Shown: positions 1-6,074, counted from the first letter of the stretch. The stretch is 7,170 bases of DNA from Acetomicrobium sp. UBA3949 (GCA_002385485.1 DGDP01000024.1:1-7170), one strand, 5' to 3'. The notes: generated from the letters alone by a model not told the origin. Translations and numbers: made by a program.

Positions 1-12
1 TATAAGAGACAG
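1..12. other. Residual Nextera/Tn5 mosaic-end adapter at the edge of the sequence
   Basis: The first 12 bases, TATAAGAGACAG, are identical to the last 12 bases of the 19-base Tn5 mosaic end used in Nextera libraries (known sequence, recalled). The gene reading into this edge supports the call. pheS on the minus strand is in good register up to Leu-Arg-Ile-Val. It then reads Ser-Val-Ser-Tyr where the family has a near-invariant Pro-Gly-Arg-Val-Tyr-Arg. I infer that genomic sequence starts at about base 13 and that this edge is an untrimmed contig end, not a biological element. Confidence 0.85.
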
Positions 13-595
13 AGACTATCCTCAGCGGTGCCCCGTACTTCAGCATGGACCTCACTTGGACAGGAGAGGTATGGGTCCTGAGCAAAAGCTCATTGCCCTG
101 AAGATAAAAAGTATCCTGCATATCCCTTGCCGGATGATGGGGTGGGATATTGAGAGCCTCGAAATTATGAAAATCATCTTCAACCTCAGGTCCTAGCGCT
201 ACGGAAAAACCAAGCCCTACAAATATATCCATGAGTTCGTGCATGACTTCAACAACAGGATGAAAACCGCCCCAAGGCCTGCCTTTTGGCGGTTGAGTGA
301 CGTCAATGGCATCCTTTCTCTCCTGTTCCCGCTCCTCCAAAAGAGCAAGCTCTTCCATTCGCCTTTTAAGCATGTCTTCAATGGTTGACTTTAAGTCATT
401 AATTGCCTTACCCATGGCAGGTCGATCCTCTGGTGGGAGGGTTCCCAAACTCTTCAACATTTGGGTAACTATTCCCCTTCTTCCTAAATACCGAATTCGA
501 AGCTCGTTCAGGTCTTCCGACCTTTTGGCAAGTTTCAACTCTTTTATAAAGGCATTTTTAACATCTTCGGTGTCATTAGTTTTCGGATTCACCAT
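13..595 (-). CDS. pheS: Phenylalanyl-tRNA synthetase alpha subunit, 5' part only
   Basis: PheS is the catalytic alpha subunit of the cytoplasmic alpha2beta2 enzyme that charges tRNA-Phe. About 194 of the usual 330-350 residues are present. The first ~90 residues form the basic, charged N-terminal coiled-coil arm that grips tRNA. The class II catalytic domain follows, with the family signatures GGFHPV, GPEVEDDFHNF, LNIPPHHPARDMQDTFYL and LLRTHTSPVQVRSM. Motifs 2 and 3 lie beyond the edge, and pheT would be expected further on. The start is ambiguous. AAGGAGG at 606-600 sits only 4 bases before the ATG at 595 but 7 bases before the next codon, a GTG at 592. Other genes here use spacings of about 7-10, so GTG may be the real start. 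It lies 36 bases after ktrA on the same strand, with no terminator seen between them. The 3' truncation is an artefact of the sequence edge, not a pseudogene. Confidence 0.95.
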
Positions 596-631
596 TTCCC
601 CTCCTTACCAGACTGGCATGTTGTCGTTAAA

Positions 632-1288
632 TTAAAGGCTCTTGAGCTTATCAATGTCTTCACGTTCTCCGATGACTGTAAGAACGTCCCCCTGCTGCAA
701 AACGGTATCGGGGCTAGGAATCAATTTTGTCCCCTTTCGTTCTAGTAGCAATACAGTTAAATTATATCTCTGTCTGAAGTTCAGTTCCGCCAAGGTTTTT
801 CCCCACATCTCTTCCTTCGCTTCAATGGAGCCTACCAAATAGGAACTGCCGGGCAACGCAGCAAATTCGCTAAGCCAGGGGAAAACAATGTTTTCGGCAA
901 TCCTGATGCCCATATCCCTCTCTGGAAAAATGACCCTGTGCGCTCCCACCTGCGCAAGCACTCTGGCATGAAGTGAGTTTTGTGCCCTAGCTATGATATG
1001 TTTGACGTCCAGACCTCTCAATATAGAGGTGGCCAATATGCTGGCTTCGATGTTCTCTCCTATAGCTACGATAGCGACGTTGGCCTCTTTTGCTCCGACT
1101 TTAATCATAGCTTCCTCGTCTGTAGCATCGACCTGCGCAGCCAAATCCACTATATCGGCAACTTCCTCAACGCGGTGCATATTTCGGTCAACGGCCACAA
1201 CCTCCTGTTTCAGGGCAACAAGCCTGCGACAAACGGATTGTCCAAACCTTCCCAGACCAATTACGATCACTGTATTCTTGTCATTCAT
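632..1288 (-). CDS. ktrA: KtrA, cytosolic RCK gating subunit of a Ktr K+ uptake system
   Basis: This 218-residue protein has the size of KtrA (about 220), about half of TrkA (about 450), so it carries a single RCK unit. The N-terminal RCK_N Rossmann domain (about 5-125) shows GLGRFG at 11-16 and the acidic residue Asp34 at the end of strand 2 (VVAVD), which binds the adenosine ribose. The C-terminal RCK_C domain (about 138-218) includes GDVLTVIGERED. In the family, an octameric KtrA ring on the inner face of the membrane binds ATP/ADP, and in many species c-di-AMP at RCK_C, to gate the KtrB pore. Its partner ktrB lies immediately upstream. The 17-base gap places the AAGAGG ribosome binding site (1306-1301) over the ktrB stop codon, so translation is probably coupled. 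No signal peptide or membrane segment is seen. TrkA-family membership is certain; the name KtrA rests on length and partner. Confidence 0.93.
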   Translation of the reverse strand: MNDKNTVIVIGLGRFGQSVCRRLVALKQEVVAVDRNMHRVEEVADIVDLAAQVDATDEEAMIKVGAKEANVAIVAIGENIEASILATSILRGLDVKHIIARAQNSLHARVLAQVGAHRVIFPERDMGIRIAENIVFPWLSEFAALPGSSYLVGSIEAKEEMWGKTLAELNFRQRYNLTVLLLERKGTKLIPSPDTVLQQGDVLTVIGEREDIDKLKSL

Positions 1289-1305
1289 TATATCTTAGCA
1301 CCTCT

Positions 1306-2625
1306 TTAACCGATGGGGATGTATGCGCGAGGCAAGTTGATGTTTTCCTTTTCTCGCTTCTTAAACACGCTGTACATGAAGGTAATAAGTCCTACTCGTC
1401 CCCAAAACATCAGTATTACTAACACTAGTTTTCCCGCAGACGATAGATGTGGCGTTATTCCTAACGACAATCCCACGGTCCCCAAAGCCGATACCACTTC
1501 AAAAAGGATCTGGTCGAAGGGAAAAGGCTCAAATAGGGACAGAAGAACTACGCTGACAAAAATAGTAGTTAAATACAGGGTAATCAAAGTAGTGGTGTTA
1601 ACGATCAGATCTGATGAAATAGACTGATTAAAAAGAAAGGGTTTTTTGCCCCTCAAATTTGATTTAACAGTACACCACAAAACTCCCGCCGTCGTCGTCT
1701 TAATGCCTCCTCCCGTAGAAGCAGGCGATGCACCGATAATCATGAGAAGAACTATTATAATATACCCTGCCTTGGAAAAACTAGACGGACTAATTGTATC
1801 AAAACCGGCTGTCCTTGGAGTTACTGCCATAAAGAGAGCATTCCACAGCTTTAATGGGAGGTTATACTCTGCGAATGCCCCCTCCCATTCGGCAAAAAGA
1901 ATTGTAAGGGTACCAAATATTATCAACATCGCAGTGGTCGATAAGACCAGTTTAGCGTAAGGCGATAACCTTTTATGGGATTTCGCTTTGGAAACCCATT
2001 CCATGTAAAAGGGAAATCCCAACCCTCCCAATATTATAAGAAACATAATAGCTCCAGGTATCATAAAGCTATTGCTATAGCTTTCCAAACTATTTGAAAA
2101 CAACGAAAAACCGGCATTACAAAAGGCGCTGATGCTATGGAATGCAGCTGTGAAGAGTGCTTCTTTATGAGACATTTCCTCTGAGAATTTAATGAAAAGA
2201 GGGACGAAACCGATGGCTTCAAATAATATCGTAACCTTTAAGATCTGAATCAACAGTTTGACTGCTCCGGAAGGATGCTCCAGGCCCTTTTCCTTTATAA
2301 AATAAAATCGCTGCCGTATCCCAATCCGCTGCCCCATTAAAAAGGGCACAATAGTCATCGCAGTCATTATCCCCAGACCGCCAAGCTGAATAAGGGCCAT
2401 TACGACAATTTGGGACATAAGCGTCAAATCGCTACCGGTATCGACAACTATCAGGCCCGTAACGCAAACGGCAGATGTCGCGGTAAAAAGCGCATTTATC
2501 AAAGAAATGGGCTTTTGGGATAAATTAAAAAGCCATATCAAAAGGGTCCCCACCGCTATGAGCGATAGGAACCCGAACACTATAGTTTTTTCAACTTTGA
2601 GAGAACTATAGGTTTTGATATCTAT
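1306..2625 (-). CDS. ktrB: KtrB, K+ (Na+-coupled type) transporter pore subunit
   Basis: This is an integral membrane protein of the TrkH/KtrB superfamily, built of four M1-P-M2 repeats. With the proposed start (439 residues) the selectivity-filter glycines are Gly57 (CVTGL), Gly172 (CNAGF), Gly275 (RTAGF) and Gly386 (GTVGL). The gating loop in the third repeat is at about 300-313 (GASPASTGGGIKTT), and the conserved arginine of the last helix is Arg411 (GRVGLITF). The length fits KtrB (about 440-450), not ten-helix TrkH (about 480). Start choice: the first conventional codon is a GTG at 2580 (424 residues), but it has no ribosome binding site and cuts off the usual short polar N-terminus. An upstream in-frame stop at 2654-2652 leaves no ATG, GTG or TTG before it. 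An AUA at 2625-2623 has AAGGAGG 10 bases upstream, overlaps the rplT stop as ATAG, and restores a normal N-terminus (IDIKTYSSLKVEKTIVFGF), so I prefer it. The family and function are secure; the start is inferred. Confidence 0.94.
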   Translation of the reverse strand: MDIKTYSSLKVEKTIVFGFLSLIAVGTLLIWLFNLSQKPISLINALFTATSAVCVTGLIVVDTGSDLTLMSQIVVMALIQLGGLGIMTAMTIVPFLMGQRIGIRQRFYFIKEKGLEHPSGAVKLLIQILKVTILFEAIGFVPLFIKFSEEMSHKEALFTAAFHSISAFCNAGFSLFSNSLESYSNSFMIPGAIMFLIILGGLGFPFYMEWVSKAKSHKRLSPYAKLVLSTTAMLIIFGTLTILFAEWEGAFAEYNLPLKLWNALFMAVTPRTAGFDTISPSSFSKAGYIIIVLLMIIGASPASTGGGIKTTTAGVLWCTVKSNLRGKKPFLFNQSISSDLIVNTTTLITLYLTTIFVSVVLLSLFEPFPFDQILFEVVSALGTVGLSLGITPHLSSAGKLVLVILMFWGRVGLITFMYSVFKKREKENINLPRAYIPIG

Positions 2626-2981
2626 CGGACCAGCGCCTCCTTTGCTTTTTCAACCAGCTGTCCGAAGGCTTCGATATCCGATACGGCAAGTTCTGCTAGC
2701 ATTTTGCGATTGATCTCGATGCCGGATTTGCGCAACCCGCTTATAAAGGTGCTGTAGTTCATACCATACACGTGAGCTCCCGCGTTTATTCGCATGATCC
2801 AAAGTTTCCTGAAATCGCGTTTTCTGTTGCGCCTGTCCCTGTAAGCATAGCTCAAGGACCTGAGCATTGCTTCCCTTGCTCTTTTAAATACATTCTTTCT
2901 GCGGCCGTAATATCCTTTGGTCAGCTTAAATAGCTTGGCCCTTTTATTTTTAGTGGCAGTTCCACCTTTTACTCTGGGCAT
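2622..2981 (-). CDS. rplT: Large-subunit ribosomal protein bL20
   Basis: L20 binds 23S rRNA early and is needed for assembly of the 50S subunit. The 119 residues match the family length (117-119). The N-terminal ~60 residues form the very basic extended rRNA-binding tail (MPRVKGGTATKNKRAK, KGYYGRRKNVFKRARE, then YAYRDRRNRKRDFRKLWIMRINAG). The globular C-terminal domain carries GIEINRKMLAELAVSD. The ATG at 2981 has GGAG about 9 bases upstream. It lies 30 bases after rpmI. Its last codons contain the apparent ktrB ribosome binding site. In Firmicutes and gammaproteobacteria L20 represses its own operon by binding an mRNA mimic of its rRNA site. The infC leader in this window has features consistent with that. 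The residues conserved between 23S rRNA binding and mRNA binding lie mainly in the C-terminal domain, which is intact. Confidence 0.98.
   Translation of the reverse strand: MPRVKGGTATKNKRAKLFKLTKGYYGRRKNVFKRAREAMLRSLSYAYRDRRNRKRDFRKLWIMRINAGAHVYGMNYSTFISGLRKSGIEINRKMLAELAVSDIEAFGQLVEKAKEALVR
2623..2642 (-). promoter_or_regulatory. ktrB ribosome binding site inside rplT with a candidate AUA start
   Basis: AAGGAGG (2642-2636) lies in the last codons of rplT. It is followed after 10 bases by ATAG, where ATA would open ktrB and TAG closes rplT. This is the ATGA-type stop-start overlap with AUA in place of AUG. No comparable site precedes the GTG at 2580. The arrangement suggests translational coupling to rplT. 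It is inferred from spacing and N-terminal family fit only. Confidence 0.55.
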
Positions 2982-3011
2982 TATCTTTCACTCCTTCTTT
3001 AAATCTTGCAA

Positions 3012-3212
3012 TTAATTGGAATAGGGCATTAACTGTTTAATCTTTCTGGCAAATGCCTCATCGAGGTAGCCCTTTTGTTTTAATGCTCTGATGCGCTTTT
3101 GATTCTTTTTTCGAAGCAAGTGCCCCCGGTTGACTTTTTTGTAGGCCACTTTTCCGGTGACTGTTATTTTAAATCTTTTCTTAGCTCCGCTGTGAGTTTT
3201 GATTTTTGGCAT
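3012..3212 (-). CDS. rpmI: Large-subunit ribosomal protein bL35
   Basis: L35 is a small basic protein of the 50S subunit. The 66 residues contain the family hallmarks: MPKIKTHSGAKKRFKITVTGKV at the start, HLLRKK in the middle and a basic second half ending KIKQLMPY. Two in-frame ATGs exist, at 3218 and 3212. GGGAGG lies only 1 base before the first but 7 bases before the second. The second gives the canonical MPKIKTHS N-terminus, so I choose 3212. It sits between infC (36 bases upstream) and rplT (30 bases downstream) in the classic infC-rpmI-rplT operon and is presumably co-regulated by L20. Confidence 0.96.
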   Translation of the reverse strand: MPKIKTHSGAKKRFKITVTGKVAYKKVNRGHLLRKKNQKRIRALKQKGYLDEAFARKIKQLMPYSN

Positions 3213-3248
3213 TGCCATTCCTCCCTTTTGGTTTCATGAATGTAGAAA

Positions 3249-3809
3249 TCAGCTTTGAGACTCCGTATCTTTCGCTGCCTTGCTCTCTGACTTTTGCAGA
3301 ATAGGTGCCAGCATCATGCGCATATAACGGCCTTCCATCTTCGGGTCCGAATCAGCTTTTCCCAAGCCTTCACAGTCCTTCTTCACCCTTTCGAGCACCT
3401 CTCTGCCCTTATCCAAGAAGGCCATCTCTCTGCCGCGGAAAAATATGGACACCTTTACCCTATGGCCACTACGCAAAAACTCCTTGATGGCCTTAACTTT
3501 GAAATTATAATCGTGCTCATCGATCTTCGGACGCATCTTTATTTCCTTGACCGTTTGAACTTTCTGTTTTTTGCGAGCCTCTTTGTCTCTTTTTTGTTGT
3601 TGATATTTGTATTTGCCATAATCCATGATCCTACACACAGGGGGATTTGCCTGAGGAGCAACTTCCACCAAGTCCAATCCACTCGCCTCGGCCATCTCCA
3701 GAGCCTGTTGGATGGGAACTACCCCTACCTTGGATCCATTGGCATCGATCAGCAAGACCTCAGAGACCCTTATCTCCTCATTTACCCTTGGTTCGTTTAC
3801 TTTCGCTAT
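3249..3809 (-). CDS. infC: Translation initiation factor IF3, starting at AUA
   Basis: IF3 binds the 30S subunit, keeps it free of 50S and rejects non-canonical start codons and wrong initiator tRNA. With the start proposed here it has 186 residues, within the family's usual range. The N-terminal domain begins IAKVNEPRVNEEIRVSEVLLID, containing the conserved RVNEEIR block. A basic linker follows (KRDKEARKKQK), then the C-terminal domain with KMRPKIDEHDY, FLRSGHRVKVSIFFRGRE and EGRYMRMMLAP. The first conventional codon is a TTG at 3755, but it would remove the conserved RVNEEIR block. No ATG, GTG or TTG lies between the in-frame TGA at 3818-3816 and that TTG. The ATA at 3809 has GGAGGTGA 9 bases upstream and gives a complete protein. 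Rare start codons (AUU, AUC, AUA) are an established feature of infC and allow IF3 to repress its own translation. An attenuator-like hairpin lies immediately upstream. Confidence 0.97.
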   Translation of the reverse strand: MAKVNEPRVNEEIRVSEVLLIDANGSKVGVVPIQQALEMAEASGLDLVEVAPQANPPVCRIMDYGKYKYQQQKRDKEARKKQKVQTVKEIKMRPKIDEHDYNFKVKAIKEFLRSGHRVKVSIFFRGREMAFLDKGREVLERVKKDCEGLGKADSDPKMEGRYMRMMLAPILQKSESKAAKDTESQS

Positions 3810-3823
3810 AACTGGTCACCTCC
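3807..3823 (-). promoter_or_regulatory. infC ribosome binding site and AUA start codon
   Basis: GGAGGTGA (3823-3816) is a near-perfect anti-16S match. GGAGG is followed by 9 bases and then ATA GCG AAA, the proposed start of infC. The preceding in-frame TGA overlaps the Shine-Dalgarno sequence, so no upstream start is possible. In the known E. coli system, IF3 discriminates against its own AUU start to hold IF3 proportional to ribosomes. The AUA here would serve the same purpose. Confidence 0.85.
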
Positions 3824-3825
3824 AC

Positions 3826-3861
3826 AATAAAATAGGGACTGGCAAACAACGCCCAGTCCCT
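3826..3861 (-). terminator. Intrinsic terminator/attenuator before infC
   Basis: The inverted repeat AGGGACTGG / CCAGTCCCT (3861-3853 and 3842-3834) forms a perfect 9-bp stem with a 10-base loop. It is followed by ATTTTATT on the minus strand. It ends 3 bases before the infC Shine-Dalgarno sequence, so a full terminator forms inside the leader and not after a gene. The T-tract is interrupted by an A, consistent with partial, regulated termination. Confidence 0.8.
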
Positions 3862-3980
3862 CACAGTCTCTGTAGCAGTCAAACACTACCAGCTACTAAC
3901 TTTCAGACTTAACCCGAAAGGCAACTTTCGCGCCACCGGGTGAGAGGGGTGGGCCCTCTGCTTATCACAATACGAAACAT
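3826..3980 (-). ncRNA. Structured infC leader, candidate L20-responsive attenuator
   Basis: About 155 bases of leader follow the proposed promoter. In order on the RNA, it holds a hairpin AGAGGG/CCCTCT (3959-3954, 3948-3943); a hairpin CGAAAG-TTGC-CTTTCG (3930-3915); a single-stranded GGTTAAGTCTGAAAG (3914-3900); a long-range GTAGC/GCTAC pair (3896-3892, 3876-3872); and the terminator. GGTTAAGT, two bases, GAAA matches, with the same spacing, the E. coli 23S rRNA segment near helix 40 (recalled), close to where L20 binds. An upstream CTCAC (3944-3940) could pair with GTGAG (3864-3860), whose last G bases reach into the terminator's 5' arm, giving a possible antiterminator. Known precedent: the B. 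subtilis infC operon leader terminates when L20 binds it. The structure is seen; L20 control here is inferred. Confidence 0.65.
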
Positions 3981-3986
3981 TTTTGC

Positions 3987-4015
3987 AATATATCACGAAA
4001 ATTGCTCGAAAGCAA
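3987..4015 (-). promoter_or_regulatory. Promoter for the infC operon, with an overlapping weak thrS terminator
   Basis: On the minus strand TTGCTT (4015-4010), a 17-base spacer and TATATT (3992-3987) form a sigma-A-like promoter. TG one base upstream of the -10 (TGATATATT) makes it an extended -10. Transcription would begin near 3980. The same bases contain TTGCT-TTCG-AGCAA followed by TTTT (4015-3998), a 5-bp hairpin 10 bases past the thrS stop that could act as a weak terminator. infC would then be read both from its own promoter and by read-through from thrS. Confidence 0.55.
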
Positions 4016-4024
4016 GCAGTCTAT

Positions 4025-5899
4025 TTAAAAATCGTCTTTCAACGGGTAATATTCGTTGCTCAAAAGTTCTTTCAGAGCTTCCAAGCTCATACTACCCAGA
4101 TCTCCCTTGCTCCGATCCCTAACTGAAACCACATCATTTTCGACCTCACGGTTGCCGATGATTATCATATAAGGAATTTTTTGCATCTGGGCATCCCGTA
4201 TTTTTTTGCCCAGAGTCCCCTCCTTGCGATCCACCTCGACTCTAACGTCCTGTTTTTGCAAAACAGAGGCCACAGTTTTAGCATATGGCAGATGTTCGTC
4301 CGATACAGGTAATATCTTGACCTGAACCGGAGCAAGCCAGTATGGAAAAGCTCCTGCGTACTGCTCTGTCAATATACCGAGAAACCTCTCAAGGCTTCCA
4401 AGCACAGTCCTGTGTATCATAACCGGCCTGTGGGGCTCTCCATCCGGACCTATATAGGTGATATCGAATTTCTCCGGCATCTGGAAATCCAATTGGATCG
4501 TGCCGCATTGCCATGTTCTGCCAATGCAGTCTTCTAGGTGAAAATCAATCTTGGGCCCGTAAAAAGCGCCATCGCCCGGATTCAGCTTATATTCCACCCC
4601 TTGATCGTCGAGCGCTTCCTGGAGAGCTTGTTCAGCCCTGTCCCAAAGGGCCTTCTCTCCCATTGCATTTTCAGGCCTGGTCGATAACTCCACGTGATAG
4701 GGAAATCCGAAGACACCGTAAATATATTTGACTATGTTCATTATGTCGATTATCTCTTCTTTGATGTGATCCTCGGTGGTAAAAATATGCGCATCATCTT
4801 GGGTGAAGCATCTAACGCGCATGAGACCATGCAGAACACCGGACCTTTCGTGTCTGTGAACCACACCAAGCTCGGCTAACTTCAACGGAAAATCGCGATA
4901 ACTTCTGAGCTGAGATTTATATACCAAAATTCCACCGGGACAGTTCATGGGCTTAATGGCAAAAGGCTTGCCGTCTATTTCAGTAAAATACATATTTTCC
5001 CTATAGTGATCCCAATGCCCTGACCTGATCCACAAATCCTGATCCAATATTAAAGGTGTCTTTATCTCCTGATAGCCCCTTTGGACGTGAACCTTTCTCC
5101 AAAAATCAACCAAGACATTTAAAACCACAACACCCTTGGGATGAAAGAAGGGAAACCCCGGAGCCTCGTTTTGCATGCTAAATATATCCAGTTCTTTCCC
5201 AAGCCGCCTGTGATCTCGGCGTTTTGCCTCCTCAACCTTGGCAAGATAAGCCAAAAGATCCTCTTCCGTAGGAAAAGCGGTGCCGTATATACGCGTAAGC
5301 ATGGGATTCCTCTCGTCCCCTCGCCAATAAGCACCGGCAACAGACAGGAGCTTAAAATGCTTGAGATATGATGTATTCGGCACATGGGGGCCTCTACACA
5401 AATCTATAAACTCGCCTACCTTGTAAAGGGATAGGGTATCATCTTCTATTCCATCTATAAGTTCCAGTTTATAAGTATCGCCACGCTCCTTGAATATGTC
5501 TATAGCTTCGTCTTTGCTTACTATCAACCTTTCAAAGGGTATAGCCTCAGCCGTAATTCTTTTCATCTCTTCTTCTATTTTTGGGAGATCGTCTTCGGTT
5601 ATGGGAGCAGGAACGTCCATATCGTAATAAAAACCGTTCTCTATGGCCGGACCAACTCCATATTTAGTTCCGGGATAAAGCCTATATACAGCCTGCGCCA
5701 TTAAATGCGAGGTGGAATGCCTGAGTATCTCAATGCCTTCGGGGCTGTCCATTTCAACCGGCTCTATATTGGCATTTTCTTTCACTGTCGTGTCGAGATC
5801 GCATAACTTTCCATTTATCTTTACGGCAATCACTTTGCCGTCTATTCCTAGTTCCTTGATAATTTCCGAGGCTTTCTTTGGATATTCATTTACAGACAC
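4025..5899 (-). CDS. thrS: Threonyl-tRNA synthetase
   Basis: ThrRS charges tRNA-Thr in the cytoplasm and edits Ser-tRNA-Thr. The 624 residues hold, in order, a TGS domain (about 1-52), the editing domain with HSTSH at 61-65 and DLCRGPH (Cys168, His172), the class II catalytic core, and a C-terminal anticodon-binding domain (about 520-624). The zinc/threonine site is intact: Cys320 in KPMNCPGG, His371 in QDDAHIF and the His of MIHRTVLGSLERF near 497, matching E. coli Cys334/His385/His511 with a constant offset of 14. Motif 2 reads RHERSGVLHGLMRVR. The start is a GTG directly preceded by an in-frame TGA, with GGAGG 8 bases upstream. The protein therefore lacks the usual first strand of TGS (about 12 residues). 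An out-of-frame ATG at 5903 opens a five-codon ORF across the start. The leader is only about 30 bases, too short for the T-box that often controls thrS in Firmicutes. Confidence 0.98.
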   Translation of the reverse strand: MSVNEYPKKASEIIKELGIDGKVIAVKINGKLCDLDTTVKENANIEPVEMDSPEGIEILRHSTSHLMAQAVYRLYPGTKYGVGPAIENGFYYDMDVPAPITEDDLPKIEEEMKRITAEAIPFERLIVSKDEAIDIFKERGDTYKLELIDGIEDDTLSLYKVGEFIDLCRGPHVPNTSYLKHFKLLSVAGAYWRGDERNPMLTRIYGTAFPTEEDLLAYLAKVEEAKRRDHRRLGKELDIFSMQNEAPGFPFFHPKGVVVLNVLVDFWRKVHVQRGYQEIKTPLILDQDLWIRSGHWDHYRENMYFTEIDGKPFAIKPMNCPGGILVYKSQLRSYRDFPLKLAELGVVHRHERSGVLHGLMRVRCFTQDDAHIFTTEDHIKEEIIDIMNIVKYIYGVFGFPYHVELSTRPENAMGEKALWDRAEQALQEALDDQGVEYKLNPGDGAFYGPKIDFHLEDCIGRTWQCGTIQLDFQMPEKFDITYIGPDGEPHRPVMIHRTVLGSLERFLGILTEQYAGAFPYWLAPVQVKILPVSDEHLPYAKTVASVLQKQDVRVEVDRKEGTLGKKIRDAQMQKIPYMIIIGNREVENDVVSVRDRSKGDLGSMSLEALKELLSNEYYPLKDDF

Positions 5900-5936
5900 T
5901 CATATCCCCTCCCTGTCTTATTTGACATTATTTAAA

Positions 5937-5964
5937 ATTATATCATAGCTTGTTCGCTTTTTAA
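5937..5964 (-). promoter_or_regulatory. Promoter for thrS
   Basis: A perfect TATAAT -10 (5942-5937) is preceded by TGA, giving the extended form TGATATAAT. A weaker -35, TTAAAA (5964-5959), lies 16 bases upstream. Transcription would start near 5930, about 30 bases before the thrS GTG. This promoter is back to back with the tRNA-Pro promoter at 6046-6074. Confidence 0.7.
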
Positions 5965-6045
5965 GTATACGCCTTGCCTTTTGATATGAAAAGCCAACAA
6001 ACTCCTGCATAAAAACCTGTCGGTAAAGATAATATCACAATTTGC

Positions 6046-6074
6046 TTGACCCTATCCTCCGTGCAGGTTAAAAT
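6046..6074 (+). promoter_or_regulatory. Promoter for tRNA-Pro
   Basis: TTGACC (6046-6051), a 17-base spacer and TAAAAT (6069-6074) each match the sigma-70/A consensus at 5 of 6 positions. The start would fall at about 6081, just before the mature tRNA 5' end at 6086. The very short 5' leader and strong hexamers are typical of a monocistronic tRNA gene. Confidence 0.75.

Noticed and set aside
607..622. Mini-ORF Met-Pro-Val-Trp-stop and a CCAG/CTGG inverted repeat between ktrA and pheS
   Set aside because: The ORF is four codons without its own ribosome binding site, and the stem is only 4 bp with no T-tract. Chance explains both.
297..635. Plus-strand open frame of 112 codons
   Set aside because: It is the antisense shadow of pheS, whose minus-strand frame matches the family strongly. 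The product is Ser-rich and low complexity without a ribosome binding site.
3294..3830. Plus-strand open frame of 178 codons
   Set aside because: It lies wholly opposite infC and its leader. Hydrophobic stretches arise from the complement of Lys/Glu-rich codons, and no ribosome binding site or family resemblance is seen.
5119..5385. Minus-strand open frame of 88 codons inside thrS
   Set aside because: It is an alternate frame within the conserved thrS coding sequence.
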